DNA from: an uncultured Alsobacter sp.
Lineage (GTDB): Bacteria > Pseudomonadota > Alphaproteobacteria > Rhizobiales > Beijerinckiaceae
Direction: 5' to 3'
DNA length: 54,302 nt
Assembly: GCF_945952055.1 (NCBI RefSeq)
Contig: NZ_CAMFHB010000041.1
Coordinates: 1-54,302 of the forward strand
Positions 25,505 through 34,837 of this stretch are shown here, in pieces; position 1 is the stretch's first letter; every line of letters starts with the position of its first letter. The notes below the pieces were generated by a model, which saw only the letters and a list, made by a program, of their open reading frames with translations, was not told the origin of the DNA and made no database searches. The position numbers and the translations under genes were made by a program.

Positions 25505-26980
25505 ATGCGTCTGACCCTGACGATCGAGAACCAGACCAACCTGCCGGACGGCGGGTCCCTCACCTACTCGGTCGCCGGCGCCCGCGGATTCGACATCGGA
25601 CGCGATTCGTATCTCGACTGGGTGCTTCCCGACCCGTCCCGGTTCATCTCGGGCAAGCACTGCGAAATCCGCCCCCAGGGCGGCGAATACCTGCTCTACG
25701 ACGTCTCGCGCAACGGCACCTTCCTGAACGGCGCCCAGCAGCGCATGCAGTCGCCCCACCGCCTGCGCACGGGCGACCGGCTGTCGATCGGCCACTACAT
25801 CGTGGCCGTGGTGGTTGAAGGCGTCGCCGAGAGGCCCGAGGACTTCGGATCGGGCGCCGCGCCGCCAACCCCCGTCGGCGACGCCATGTGGGACTTCAAC
25901 GACGCTGCGCCGCCGGTCGACCAGCGGTCCTTCCGCGCCGATCTCGGCCCGCGCGTGATCCCGCCCGACTTCCACGACAGCGCGGCCGATCCCCTCTCCG
26001 CCGTGCCGACGTGGTCGCAGCCCCCGCCCCTTCCGCCGGTGGCTCCGCCGTCCTCGTCGTTCTCGGACTGGGATGCCGGGCCGCCGCGTGCCGTGCCCAC
26101 CCCACCCGCGCCGCCCCCGATCCCGCGGCCAAGGCCGCAGGTGAGCGGCGGGCCCGGCGGCGTGTGGGCCAGCCCGTCGGCCCCCTCCTCCGCTCCGCAG
26201 CCGCTGCCGTCCTCCACCTGGGACGACGAGCCCGTGCCGGCCAAACCGCCGGCGGCGCTTTCCTCACCCCCGCCGGTCTCGCCTCCCCCTGCCGTGCCGT
26301 CGTTCGAGCCCCCGGTGGCGCCGTCCTTCGAGCCGCCGCCGCCGATGCCCGCGCTCGAGCAGCGCGCTGCCGAGCCGCCGGCCTCACGCGAGCCCGACCG
26401 GCGGGCAGGGTCCGACGATTTCGTGCGTCGCTTCGCGGCGGCGGCCGGGATCGCGCCGGAGATCATGGCGAGGGTGCCGCCGGAGGAACTCGCCGACCGG
26501 CTCGGGCAGCTCATGCGCATGCTGACCGGCGAGATGATGCAACTGCTGAGCGCGCGCTCCGACGCCCGACGCATGACGCGCAGCAGCAGCCAGACGGTCG
26601 TCCAGGCGCTGGACAACAACCCGCTGAAGTTCGCGCCCTCCCCCGAGGAGGCGCTGGCCATCCTGTTCGGCCCGCCGACCCGCAGCTATCTCGACGCGCA
26701 GCGGGCCTTCAAGGCGGGCTTCGCCGACCTGAAGACCCATCAGCTCAAGACCTACGCCGCCATGCAGCAGGCGGCGCGGCGTCTCGGCGACGACCTGTCG
26801 CCCAAGACGATCGAGGCCTCTCTGCCCTCCGAAGGCGGTCTCGCCGGGGTGATCGGCGGCCGCCGCTCGCGCCTGTGGGACACGTATGCCGCGCGGTGGG
26901 CCGCCAGTGCCGAACGCCACGACGGGGGGCTGGCAGATGTGTTTATGCAGTATTTCGCAGAGTGCTATGATCGAACGTAA
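25505..26980 (+). CDS. tagH: T6SS-associated FHA-domain protein TagH/Fha
   Basis: A 491-aa protein. The FHA domain (about 25-95) shows FDIGRDSYLDWVLPDPSRFI followed by SGKHCEI and DVSRNGTFLNG, the phosphothreonine-binding signature with its Arg, Ser-x-x-His and Asn. A long Pro-rich linker follows (about 110-290). The C-terminal TagH domain (about 305-490) contains EALAILFGPPTRSYLDAQRA. In Agrobacterium, Fha reads phosphothreonine on TssL, and the same partners are encoded here (tssL, kinase, phosphatase). Confidence 0.92.
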   Translation: MRLTLTIENQTNLPDGGSLTYSVAGARGFDIGRDSYLDWVLPDPSRFISGKHCEIRPQGGEYLLYDVSRNGTFLNGAQQRMQSPHRLRTGDRLSIGHYIVAVVVEGVAERPEDFGSGAAPPTPVGDAMWDFNDAAPPVDQRSFRADLGPRVIPPDFHDSAADPLSAVPTWSQPPPLPPVAPPSSSFSDWDAGPPRAVPTPPAPPPIPRPRPQVSGGPGGVWASPSAPSSAPQPLPSSTWDDEPVPAKPPAALSSPPPVSPPPAVPSFEPPVAPSFEPPPPMPALEQRAAEPPASREPDRRAGSDDFVRRFAAAAGIAPEIMARVPPEELADRLGQLMRMLTGEMMQLLSARSDARRMTRSSSQTVVQALDNNPLKFAPSPEEALAILFGPPTRSYLDAQRAFKAGFADLKTHQLKTYAAMQQAARRLGDDLSPKTIEASLPSEGGLAGVIGGRRSRLWDTYAARWAASAERHDGGLADVFMQYFAECYDRT

Positions 26981-27021
26981 GCTCGCGAAGGCGAGTCCAT
27001 CCCGGCAGGTGTGCTGAAGCA

Positions 27022-28356
27022 ATGTCCTGGTACAGCAAGGTCGTCTGGCGGGAAGGACTGTTTCTCCGCCCCCATCATTTTCAGCAGCACGACCGCTATT
27101 TGGAGCGGCTCGTCGAGCGTCGGACGCGGTTCACCACGCCCTATCCGTGGGGCTTCGCCGAACTCGAGATCGACCGCGACCTCGCGCAACAGAGCAAGTT
27201 CGCGCTGCGCCGCGCCGTCGGCATCATGCAGGACGGCACACCCTTCGACCTGCCGGGCGACAGCCCGCTGCCCGAGCCCATCGACGTGCCGGACACCGCC
27301 TCCGGCCAGATCCTGTGGCTGACGCTGCCGACCGCGGCGCCCAACACACGGGAGGTCGACCACCGCACCACGGAGAGCGCCAGCCGCTGGCTCGAGGGCG
27401 TCGAGACCATCATCGACTCGACGGCAGAGATCCGCAGCGACGGCGAGATCGACATCGCCCACCCGCGCCTGGCGCTGGACCTGCGCAAGCAGGCGAGCCC
27501 CGGCTATGGCAGCCTGGCGATCGGCCGGGTGGTCGAGGTGCGCGACAAGGTCGTCATCCTGGACGAGCGCTTCGTCGGGCCGCTGCTGGCCACCGCGGCG
27601 CACCCGGTCGTGTCGGGATGGCTGGACCGGGTCATCGGCTGGATCGAGAACCGGCTGGAAGAGCTGTCGCGCTTCGCCGCCGACCCCACGGCGGGGGGCG
27701 GCCTGCAAAGCTTCGACTACCTGATGTTGCAGGTCCTGAACCGCACGATCCCGGTGCTGCGCCATCTGCGGGCCTCCACCTGCGTGCATCCGGAGCGTCT
27801 CTACACCGAGTTCCTGACGCTGGTGGGGGAACTGGCGACCTTCGCGCCGGAGCGGCGCGCGCGGCTCTACCCTGCCTACAACCACGACAGCCTCGACACC
27901 ACCTTCGAGCCGGTGCTGCGCGACCTGCAGGAATTCCTGACCGCGGTGAACCCGAACCGGGCCATCCGGCTCGAGATCATCGAGCGCGCGGCCAACGCCT
28001 TCATCTCCCCGATCCGCGACCGCAACCTGTTCCGGACCTCGACCTTCATCCTCGAGGTCTCGGCGCGGCGTCCGCTGGTCGAGATCCAGAACCAGTTCCC
28101 CAACCTGTTCAAGCTCGGCCCGAGCAACAAGATGAACGACATCGTGCACGCCAACCTGCCCGGCGTGCCCCTCGTCTACCGGCCGACACCGCCACCGCAG
28201 ATCCGCGCCATCGCGGACCACGTCTACTTCTATCTCGATCGCACCTCGCCCCTGTGGCCGGAGTTCAGCACGGCCGCCTCCATCGGCATGCACTTCGCCG
28301 GTGACTGGCCCGAACTCCAGCTCGAACTCTGGGCCGTAGCGGAGAACAGGCGATGA
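27022..28356 (+). CDS. tssK: T6SS baseplate subunit TssK
   Basis: A 444-aa protein linking the baseplate to the membrane complex. The N-terminus MSWYSKVVWREGLFLRPHHF and QQHDRYLERLVERR are diagnostic. Length and C-terminus are normal. Its last bases overlap the tssL start (ATGA). Confidence 0.96.
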   Translation: MSWYSKVVWREGLFLRPHHFQQHDRYLERLVERRTRFTTPYPWGFAELEIDRDLAQQSKFALRRAVGIMQDGTPFDLPGDSPLPEPIDVPDTASGQILWLTLPTAAPNTREVDHRTTESASRWLEGVETIIDSTAEIRSDGEIDIAHPRLALDLRKQASPGYGSLAIGRVVEVRDKVVILDERFVGPLLATAAHPVVSGWLDRVIGWIENRLEELSRFAADPTAGGGLQSFDYLMLQVLNRTIPVLRHLRASTCVHPERLYTEFLTLVGELATFAPERRARLYPAYNHDSLDTTFEPVLRDLQEFLTAVNPNRAIRLEIIERAANAFISPIRDRNLFRTSTFILEVSARRPLVEIQNQFPNLFKLGPSNKMNDIVHANLPGVPLVYRPTPPPQIRAIADHVYFYLDRTSPLWPEFSTAASIGMHFAGDWPELQLELWAVAENRR

Positions 28357-29786
28357 CGAGCGGCGACAATCCGTTCGGCCCCGGGAGCGGCGAACGCACG
28401 GTCTTCATGCCGAACCCGGGCGGCCGGCGCCCACCGACCCCACCGCCTCCGGCGCCTGCGCCGGGCGCGGCCCCGCCGCTTCCCCCCGGCGTCAATTCGC
28501 AGGACGACTGGATCGTCACGCAGCGCGCCCAGCAGCAGGATCCGTCCGCCCACCTGCAGCGCGCCGAGGACCTGCGCTTCGACGAGCTCGCCGCCGACCA
28601 CGAGAACCCGATCATGCGATCGGCGGGGCCGCTGCTGCTGCTGCTCGGCCGGCTGCGGGTCGCCATGGTGCGCGCGTCCTTCGCGAGCCTGATGGAGCAG
28701 GTGGCGGCCGCCATCTCCTTCTTCGACAAGGAGATCCGCGCGGCCGGCGTGAGCCCGGAGCGTGCCAACACGGCCAAGTACATCCTGTGCGCGACGGCCG
28801 ACGACATCGTCCAGAACATCCCCACGTCGGACCGTCACGTCTGGACGCAGTACAGCATGCTCAGCCGCTTCTACGGCGAGCTCCTGGGCGGCGTCCGCTT
28901 CTTCGAGGAGCTGGACAGGCTGCGCCAGGACCCGGTGCAGAACTACGACGTGCTCGAACTGCAGCACGCCTGCCTGGCGCTCGGCTTCCAGGGCGTCCAC
29001 CGTTCGTCGCCCAACGGCATGTCGCAGCTGCAGACGCTGCAGCGCTCGGTCTACGAGCTGCTGCGGCGGGTGAAGCCGAAGGTCCAGGCGGACCTCTCGC
29101 CCCGCTGGCGCGGCCAGGCGCTGGGTCAGCGCGTGCGCTCGGCCACGGTCCCGGTCTGGTCGGTGGGCGCCCTGGCGGCCCTGCTGCTGGTCGGCGGCTT
29201 CCTCGGCCTGCGGACCCTGCTCACCGGCGCCTCGGAGGCCTCGGCGGCGGACGTCATCGGACTGCACCCGTCGACCCCGATCGAGCTCAGGCGGCCCAGG
29301 CCGGCTCCGCCGCCGCCCAAGAAGGAGCTCACCGAGCCCCAGCTGACGCAGCTGCAGCGCATCCGCGCCGGGCTGGCGCCCGAGATCAAGGACGGCACGG
29401 TCACGGTCGATCCGCTGGCCAAGTGGATCGCGGTGCGGGTCGGCAACCTGATCCTGTTCGAGTCGGGCAAGGCCGACGTCGTGCCCGAGTTCAAGCCGCT
29501 CGGGCAGCGCATCGTCCAGATCCTGGAGAAGGAGGTCGGTCCCGTCCGCATCGTCGGGCACACGGACAACCAGCCGCTCAGCGCCCTGAACCGCTTCAAG
29601 GACAACCAGCAGCTCTCGCTGGAGCGCGCCAAGGGCGTGGCCGCGCTCATCCAGCCGAACCTGAAGGACCCCTCGCGCGTGTCCCTCGACGGGCGCGGGC
29701 CGGACGAGCCGATCGGCGACAACAAGACGAACGAGGGCCGGGCCAAGAACCGCCGCGTCGAGATCCTGATCTGGCGGACGGACTGA
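28353..29786 (+). CDS. tssL: T6SS membrane subunit TssL with C-terminal OmpA domain
   Basis: A 477-aa inner-membrane protein. The N-terminal tail NPFGPGSGERTVFMPNPGG carries T16, a candidate kinase target. A Pro-rich stretch and the DotU/TssL cytoplasmic domain follow (about 60-245, AKYILCATADDIVQNIP). One membrane helix comes next (WSVGALAALLLVGGFLGL). The periplasmic OmpA-like domain (about 345-477) has VGHTDNQPL and LSLERAKGV for peptidoglycan binding. This extended form anchors the membrane complex to the wall. TssL phosphorylation on Thr14 in Agrobacterium is established; T16 here is inferred only from position. Confidence 0.94.
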   Translation: MTSGDNPFGPGSGERTVFMPNPGGRRPPTPPPPAPAPGAAPPLPPGVNSQDDWIVTQRAQQQDPSAHLQRAEDLRFDELAADHENPIMRSAGPLLLLLGRLRVAMVRASFASLMEQVAAAISFFDKEIRAAGVSPERANTAKYILCATADDIVQNIPTSDRHVWTQYSMLSRFYGELLGGVRFFEELDRLRQDPVQNYDVLELQHACLALGFQGVHRSSPNGMSQLQTLQRSVYELLRRVKPKVQADLSPRWRGQALGQRVRSATVPVWSVGALAALLLVGGFLGLRTLLTGASEASAADVIGLHPSTPIELRRPRPAPPPPKKELTEPQLTQLQRIRAGLAPEIKDGTVTVDPLAKWIAVRVGNLILFESGKADVVPEFKPLGQRIVQILEKEVGPVRIVGHTDNQPLSALNRFKDNQQLSLERAKGVAALIQPNLKDPSRVSLDGRGPDEPIGDNKTNEGRAKNRRVEILIWRTD

Positions 29787-29948
29787 CCTTCCATGACCCG
29801 TCCGCATCCCCAGCGACCCACCATGCGGCAGGCCGGGACAGCTCCGGCCCGCCGTGACCATGCCTGCGCCTGCCAAGACACCACCCGGTGCAACGACACC
29901 ACCCGGCCCGTTTGGGGCTGGGCACTCACGATTTCAGACGTTCGTTCG

Positions 29949-29976
29949 GCCCTGCGCGGCGAAGCCGCCGCAGGGC
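29949..29976 (+). other. Hairpin in the leader of the cyclase-tssM gene
   Basis: A GC stem of about 12 bp with one bulge (GCCCTGCGCGGC paired with GCCGCCGCAGGGC, loop GAA) ends 24 bp before the start codon, in the 214-bp gap after tssL. It has no U tract, so it is more likely a leader structure than a terminator. The same gap has a direct repeat GACACCACCCGG spaced 18 bp apart. Confidence 0.5.
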
Positions 29977-30000
29977 ACAACCCTTTGCCGCGGATCCACG

Positions 30001-33000
30001 ATGGCCAGCACGAGACAGCTTGCCTGCATTCTGGCCGCCGACGTCGTCGGCTTCTCGTCCCTGATGGAGAAGGACGAGACCAACACCTACCAGCGGGTGC
30101 GTGCACTGCACGACCAGCTGCTGGCGCCGATGGTGAAGGACCGCAACGGGCGGATCGTGAAGACCATGGGCGACGGCGTGCTGGCGGTGTTCGGCAGCGC
30201 CGTGGACGCCGTGGGCCTGGCGCTGGAACTGCAGGCGGCCTGCGGCAACAGCGAGCGAACCCAGGACAAGCCGCTGCGGCTGCGGATCGGGATCAATCTC
30301 GGCGAGATCATCCTGGAGGACGGCGGGGACATCTTCGGCGAGGGCGTCAACATCGCGGCGCGCCTGGAGTCCCTGGCCGAGCCGGGCGGGATCCTGGTCT
30401 CCGGCAAGGTCCACGACGAGATTTCCGGACGCCTGCCCTGCCGCCTGGAGCCCAAGGGCGCCCAGGCGGTCAAGAACATCGCCAAACCCGTGGTGGTCTA
30501 CGCCGTGTCGCCCGCGGCGACGCGCGCGGGCTCCGCCCCGGACAAGGAGTTGCGGCATGACAAGCAAGGCACGACGGCTGCGGGGAGCGCGATGAAGGGG
30601 GCGGGAGTTGCGGGCGAGCTCGGCAAGATCGCCGTCGCCGGCCTGGGCGCGCTCGCGCTCGCGGCCGTCATCGTTCTGGCCGGCCCCTACCTCGCCATCG
30701 GCGATTTCCGGCCGCTCGACAGCGTCATCGTGCGTGCGGTGCTGTCGACGCTGCTGGTCATGGCCTTCGCCGGCTATGCGGCCTGGAAGGTCTACAAGCG
30801 TGGCAAGGACGCCAACGCGCTCGCCGAGGGCATGGCGGCCGGCCCGCAGGAGGACGACAGCGCCGAGCTGAAGAGCCGCATCGGCGACGCCGTCACCACG
30901 CTGCGCCAGTCGGCCGGCGGACGCGCGGACGCCCTCTACGACCTGCCCTGGTACATGATCATCGGGCCACCCGGCTCGGGCAAGACGACCGCCCTGGTCA
31001 ACTCGGGCCTGCGCTTTCCCCTCGCCGGCAAGGCGACGCCCGCGGCCGTGGCCGGGGCTGGCGGCACGCGCTACTGCGACTGGTGGTTCACCGACGAGGC
31101 GATCCTCATCGACACGGCGGGCCGCTACACGACGCAGGATTCCGACGCACGGGCCGACCGCGACAGCTGGCTCGCCTTCCTCGACCTGCTCAAGACCCAC
31201 CGGGCCCAGCAGCCGATCAACGGCGTGCTCGTGGCGATCAGCCTGCAGGACCTGCTGACCCTGAGCCCGCAGGAGCTGGAGGCCCATTCGCGCGCCATCC
31301 GCGGACGCCTGGCCGAACTGCACGACCGGCTCAAGATCAACTTCCCGGTCTACGTGGTCTTCACCAAGGCCGACCTCGTGGCCGGCTTCATGGAGTTCTT
31401 CGGCAATCTCGGCGAGCAGGCCCGCCGGCAGGTGTGGGGCGTCACCTTCCAGACGACCGACAAGACGAAGAACCTCGTCAACGAGGTGCCCGGCGAGTTC
31501 GAGGCGCTCATCCGCCGCCTCAACCAGGACCTGAGCGACCGGCTTCAGGAAGAGCCCGCACCCGCCACGCGCGCCTCGCTCTATGGCTTCCCGGCGCAGC
31601 TGGCCGCGCTGAAGCGACCGATCCAGGACTTCCTGGGCTCGATCTTCGAGCCCACCCGCTTCCACGCCAACGCCACCCTGCGCGGATTCTACTTCACGTC
31701 GGGCACCCAGTTCGGCACCCCCATCGACCAGCTCGTCAACGCGCTGGTGAAGAACTTCGGCGCTCAGGAGGTGGGTGGCGCCTCCTATTCCGGGCTCGGC
31801 AAGAGCTTCTTCCTGACCGACCTGATCCAGAAGGTCATCATCGGCGAGGCCTCGTGGGTCTCCACGGACCTGCGCGCCGTCAGGCGCCGGCAGATCCTGC
31901 GCGCCACCGCCTTCGCGGCGATCCTCGCCTGCGCCGGCGCGCTGGGCGGCGCCTGGTGGGTGAGCTACGCGCGCAACAAGGCCCTGATCGAGGCCGAGGC
32001 TTCCGCCGCGACCGAATATGCCTCCGCTGCGGGCCCGCTCGTCACCGAAAATCCCATCGGCGACAGGGAGTTCGCGAAGGTTCTTCCGGCGCTCCAGAAG
32101 CTGCGCTTCCTGCCCGCGGGCTATGCGTCGCGCGACGACTCCATCCCGCTGGCGGCCGGCTTCGGCCTGAGCCAGCAGGAGCGCCTCGCCTCGGCGGGCA
32201 CGACGGCCTACGCCATGGGCCTCGAGCGCCTGTTCCGGCCGCGCCTCCTGTTCCGGCTGGAGGAGGTGCTGAACGCCAACAAGGACAATGCGCCGTTCAT
32301 CTACGAGGCCCTCAAGATCTACATGATGCTTGGAGGGCGCCACCCGGCCGACAAGGACGTGGTGGTGTCCTGGTTCCGCCAGGACTGGGCGCAGAACCTC
32401 TACCCCGGCGGCGGCCAGTCCGAGGGCCGCAAGGCGCTGGAGGAACATCTCGTCGCGCTTCTCGACCTGGAGGGCACGCGCGATCCGCTGGTCGAGATCA
32501 GCGGGCCGCTGCTCGCCGACAGCCAGGCCACGCTGGCCCGCCTGAGCATCCGCGAGCGTGCCTACGAGATGCTGAAGTCGCGCGCCCGCGCCTCCGGCCC
32601 GCAGGACTGGATCGTCGCGCGCGCCGCAGGTCCCGACTTCGCCCGCGTCTTCGACGTGGCGGGAGGCGACCCTGAGGCCGTCCGCGTGCCGGGCTTCTAC
32701 ACCTACGCCGGCTTCCAGCGCGCCTTCCTCGACCAGCTCGGCGACGTCGCCGACAAGGTGAAGGCCGAGCAGTGGGTGCTGGGCAAGCTGGCCGAGAACG
32801 CCCAGGTCAGCGACCAGTACAGGACGCTGAACCAGGACCTCCTCGTCCAGTACGGGCGCGATTTCGAGCGCGCCTGGCTCGACGCCCTCGCCAAGATGCA
32901 GATGAAGCCGCTGACGGCCGACAAGCCGCGCTACCAGGTTCTGGGCTCGGTGGGCGGGCCGACCTCGCCGCTGCGCTCCATCTTCGAGTCCATCAAGGCC

Positions 33001-34113
33001 GAGACGGCGCTCACCAAGGACCGCCCCGACCTCGCCAAGCCGGCGGCCCCCGGCGCGGCGCCCGCCGCGGCCCAGCCGCCCCGGGCGACGCTGTTCGCGC
33101 AGGGAGAACCACCGCCCGGCACGCGCATCGAGGAACGCTTCCGGCCCTTCCACGAGTGGACGGACGGGGCGACGACGAAGCGGCCCATCGACGAGCTGGT
33201 CGCCATCCTCAGCGACATCAACGACAGCCTGATCACCAGCGCCAACGTGCCGGCCCAGGCGGCCCAGGCCAACCAGCAGCTCCAGGTGCTCGCCGCCAAG
33301 CTGCGCGGGCAGGCCAACCGCCTCCCCGACCCGTTCCGCGGCATGATCCTGCGGGCCAGCGACGCGGTGGAGCGCGACTCGATCATCAGCGACAAGTCCA
33401 AGATCAACGCCGACATGGCGAGCGCCATCAACGCGATCTGCAAGGACGTGACGGAGAACAAGTTCCCGTTCGGCCCGACCTCCCGGCCCGACAGCAATCT
33501 CGGCCAGTTCGGCAAGCTGTTCGGCCCCAACGGCACCATCGACGAGTTCTTCAGGACGCGCCTGAGCAAGTACGTCGACACGTCGGGCCGCGACTGGAAG
33601 GTCCGCGCCGACATGCCGCCGCAGCTCACCATGAACGGCGAGACGCTGAAGCAATTCCAGAACGCGTCGATCATCCGCGACACCTTCTTCGCCCAGGGCG
33701 GCAGCGTGCCCTCGCTGGTGCTGGGCGTGACGCCGGGCCAGGTGCTGCGCCCGGGCGCGGTGCTCGTGTTCGACCATTTCGGCCAGCGGATCGAAAGCAA
33801 GCCGGCCGGCCAGCCGCCGGCGCCGTCCCAGATCATGTGGCCGGGTCTGGCGGCATCGGGTGCCGGCAAGCTCACCATCACCATGACCGCCAGCGACACC
33901 CCGCCGGGCGTCGGCAACCCGGTCATCGAGCAGTCCGGGCCGTGGGCGCTCTTCAAGCTGCTCGCCACGGCGGCCCAGCGCGGCCCCAACGCGGTCGAGT
34001 GGACCGGGGTCGTCGGTGGCGTGGAGGCCCGCTACCAGGTCAGCTACTCGACGCCGCAGAACCCCTTCAGGCTGGAGGCACTGCGACAGTTCAAGTGCCC
34101 TGGCCCGCTGTAG
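30001..34113 (+). CDS. tssM: Class III adenylate cyclase domain fused to T6SS membrane subunit TssM
   Basis: A 1,370-aa fusion. Residues 1-170 are a class III nucleotidyl cyclase: first metal Asp in ILAADVVGFSS (D14), second in TMGDGVLAVF (D58), Lys54, and GDIFGEGVNIAARLES with D110, N117 and R121. All residues expected for catalysis and for ATP preference appear present. After a 40-residue linker comes TssM/IcmF: two membrane helices (about 210-262), Walker A GPPGSGKT (322-329), a third helix near 630-650, and a large periplasmic part with the IcmF-related core. Since TssM's N-terminus is cytoplasmic, the cyclase would face ATP. I start at the ATG followed by ASTRQLACILAAD; the frame also opens upstream but is not family-like. 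An internal ATG at 30592 with GGGGAG upstream could yield TssM alone. Confidence 0.92.
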   Translation: MASTRQLACILAADVVGFSSLMEKDETNTYQRVRALHDQLLAPMVKDRNGRIVKTMGDGVLAVFGSAVDAVGLALELQAACGNSERTQDKPLRLRIGINLGEIILEDGGDIFGEGVNIAARLESLAEPGGILVSGKVHDEISGRLPCRLEPKGAQAVKNIAKPVVVYAVSPAATRAGSAPDKELRHDKQGTTAAGSAMKGAGVAGELGKIAVAGLGALALAAVIVLAGPYLAIGDFRPLDSVIVRAVLSTLLVMAFAGYAAWKVYKRGKDANALAEGMAAGPQEDDSAELKSRIGDAVTTLRQSAGGRADALYDLPWYMIIGPPGSGKTTALVNSGLRFPLAGKATPAAVAGAGGTRYCDWWFTDEAILIDTAGRYTTQDSDARADRDSWLAFLDLLKTHRAQQPINGVLVAISLQDLLTLSPQELEAHSRAIRGRLAELHDRLKINFPVYVVFTKADLVAGFMEFFGNLGEQARRQVWGVTFQTTDKTKNLVNEVPGEFEALIRRLNQDLSDRLQEEPAPATRASLYGFPAQLAALKRPIQDFLGSIFEPTRFHANATLRGFYFTSGTQFGTPIDQLVNALVKNFGAQEVGGASYSGLGKSFFLTDLIQKVIIGEASWVSTDLRAVRRRQILRATAFAAILACAGALGGAWWVSYARNKALIEAEASAATEYASAAGPLVTENPIGDREFAKVLPALQKLRFLPAGYASRDDSIPLAAGFGLSQQERLASAGTTAYAMGLERLFRPRLLFRLEEVLNANKDNAPFIYEALKIYMMLGGRHPADKDVVVSWFRQDWAQNLYPGGGQSEGRKALEEHLVALLDLEGTRDPLVEISGPLLADSQATLARLSIRERAYEMLKSRARASGPQDWIVARAAGPDFARVFDVAGGDPEAVRVPGFYTYAGFQRAFLDQLGDVADKVKAEQWVLGKLAENAQVSDQYRTLNQDLLVQYGRDFERAWLDALAKMQMKPLTADKPRYQVLGSVGGPTSPLRSIFESIKAETALTKDRPDLAKPAAPGAAPAAAQPPRATLFAQGEPPPGTRIEERFRPFHEWTDGATTKRPIDELVAILSDINDSLITSANVPAQAAQANQQLQVLAAKLRGQANRLPDPFRGMILRASDAVERDSIISDKSKINADMASAINAICKDVTENKFPFGPTSRPDSNLGQFGKLFGPNGTIDEFFRTRLSKYVDTSGRDWKVRADMPPQLTMNGETLKQFQNASIIRDTFFAQGGSVPSLVLGVTPGQVLRPGAVLVFDHFGQRIESKPAGQPPAPSQIMWPGLAASGAGKLTITMTASDTPPGVGNPVIEQSGPWALFKLLATAAQRGPNAVEWTGVVGGVEARYQVSYSTPQNPFRLEALRQFKCPGPL

Positions 34114-34124
34114 GACACGCCGCC

Positions 34125-34823
34125 ATGCGCCTCGGGCTGTTCGGAAAGCTGCATGCCAAGAGGGACTTCATCGCGGTGTCGACGCCGCGGGCTTTCCTGA
34201 ACTGCTGGGAGCCGTGGCTCCAGGGCGCCATGTCGGCGAGCCGGCACGCCCTGGGCGACGCCTGGCAGCCGGCCTTCCTGGAAGCCCCCATCTGGCGCTT
34301 CTGGCTGGGTCCCGCCCTGTGCGGCGTGCCGGTGCTGGGCGCGATGATGCCCTCGATCGACGGGGTGGGCCGCTACTACCCGCTGACCCTGATCGCCTGC
34401 GATCCGGATGTGCCATCGGGCACACCGGCCATCCCGCCCCCCGAGCACAATGCCCAGGATGCCTGGTTCGCGGAGGCCGAGGCCCTGTTGTTCGACACCC
34501 TGGATCCCAACCGCCCCTTCGAGCACACGACGGCTGCGCTCGAGGCGCTGTCCCATCCCGAGACGGCGCCCGTTCTCGCCGGTCCGCTCGAGCCCGCCTA
34601 TGGCGGTGTCGTGACGGCCGAGGGCGACCCGACGCAGTTCGACGTCGGCACGTCCTTCGCGCAGTTGCGGGCGGGCGCCTGGCCCCTGCAGCAGGCGGGC
34701 CTCACCTGCTGGTGGACCGCCGGCGGCGCGGGCTACCCGCCGCGGGCGGCCACCTTCGCCGGAATGCCCGATCCCTACTTCCTGACGGGCGTCCTCACGG
34801 GACGCTTCGCCGGTTCCTCCTGA
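34125..34823 (+). CDS. tagF: T6SS-associated protein TagF (ImpM family)
   Basis: A 232-aa cytoplasmic protein with the TagF opening LGLFGKLHAKRDFIAVSTPR and the core WRFWLGPALCGVPVLGAMMP plus GRYYPLTLIA. TagF proteins repress T6SS assembly after translation, in part by binding Fha in some species. It lies 11 bp after tssM and 14 bp before the phosphatase gene, so it belongs to the same transcription unit. Confidence 0.93.
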   Translation: MRLGLFGKLHAKRDFIAVSTPRAFLNCWEPWLQGAMSASRHALGDAWQPAFLEAPIWRFWLGPALCGVPVLGAMMPSIDGVGRYYPLTLIACDPDVPSGTPAIPPPEHNAQDAWFAEAEALLFDTLDPNRPFEHTTAALEALSHPETAPVLAGPLEPAYGGVVTAEGDPTQFDVGTSFAQLRAGAWPLQQAGLTCWWTAGGAGYPPRAATFAGMPDPYFLTGVLTGRFAGSS

Positions 34824-34837
34824 GTCCGGATGAGCCC

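Noticed and set aside
29926-33777. Very long open frame (1,283 codons) on the strand opposite the cyclase-tssM gene
   Set aside because: The translation is Gly/Arg/Asp/Val-rich without any domain and mirrors the codon pattern of tssM. It is a GC-driven shadow. The same holds for long antisense frames opposite the caspases, vgrG, tssK and tagH.
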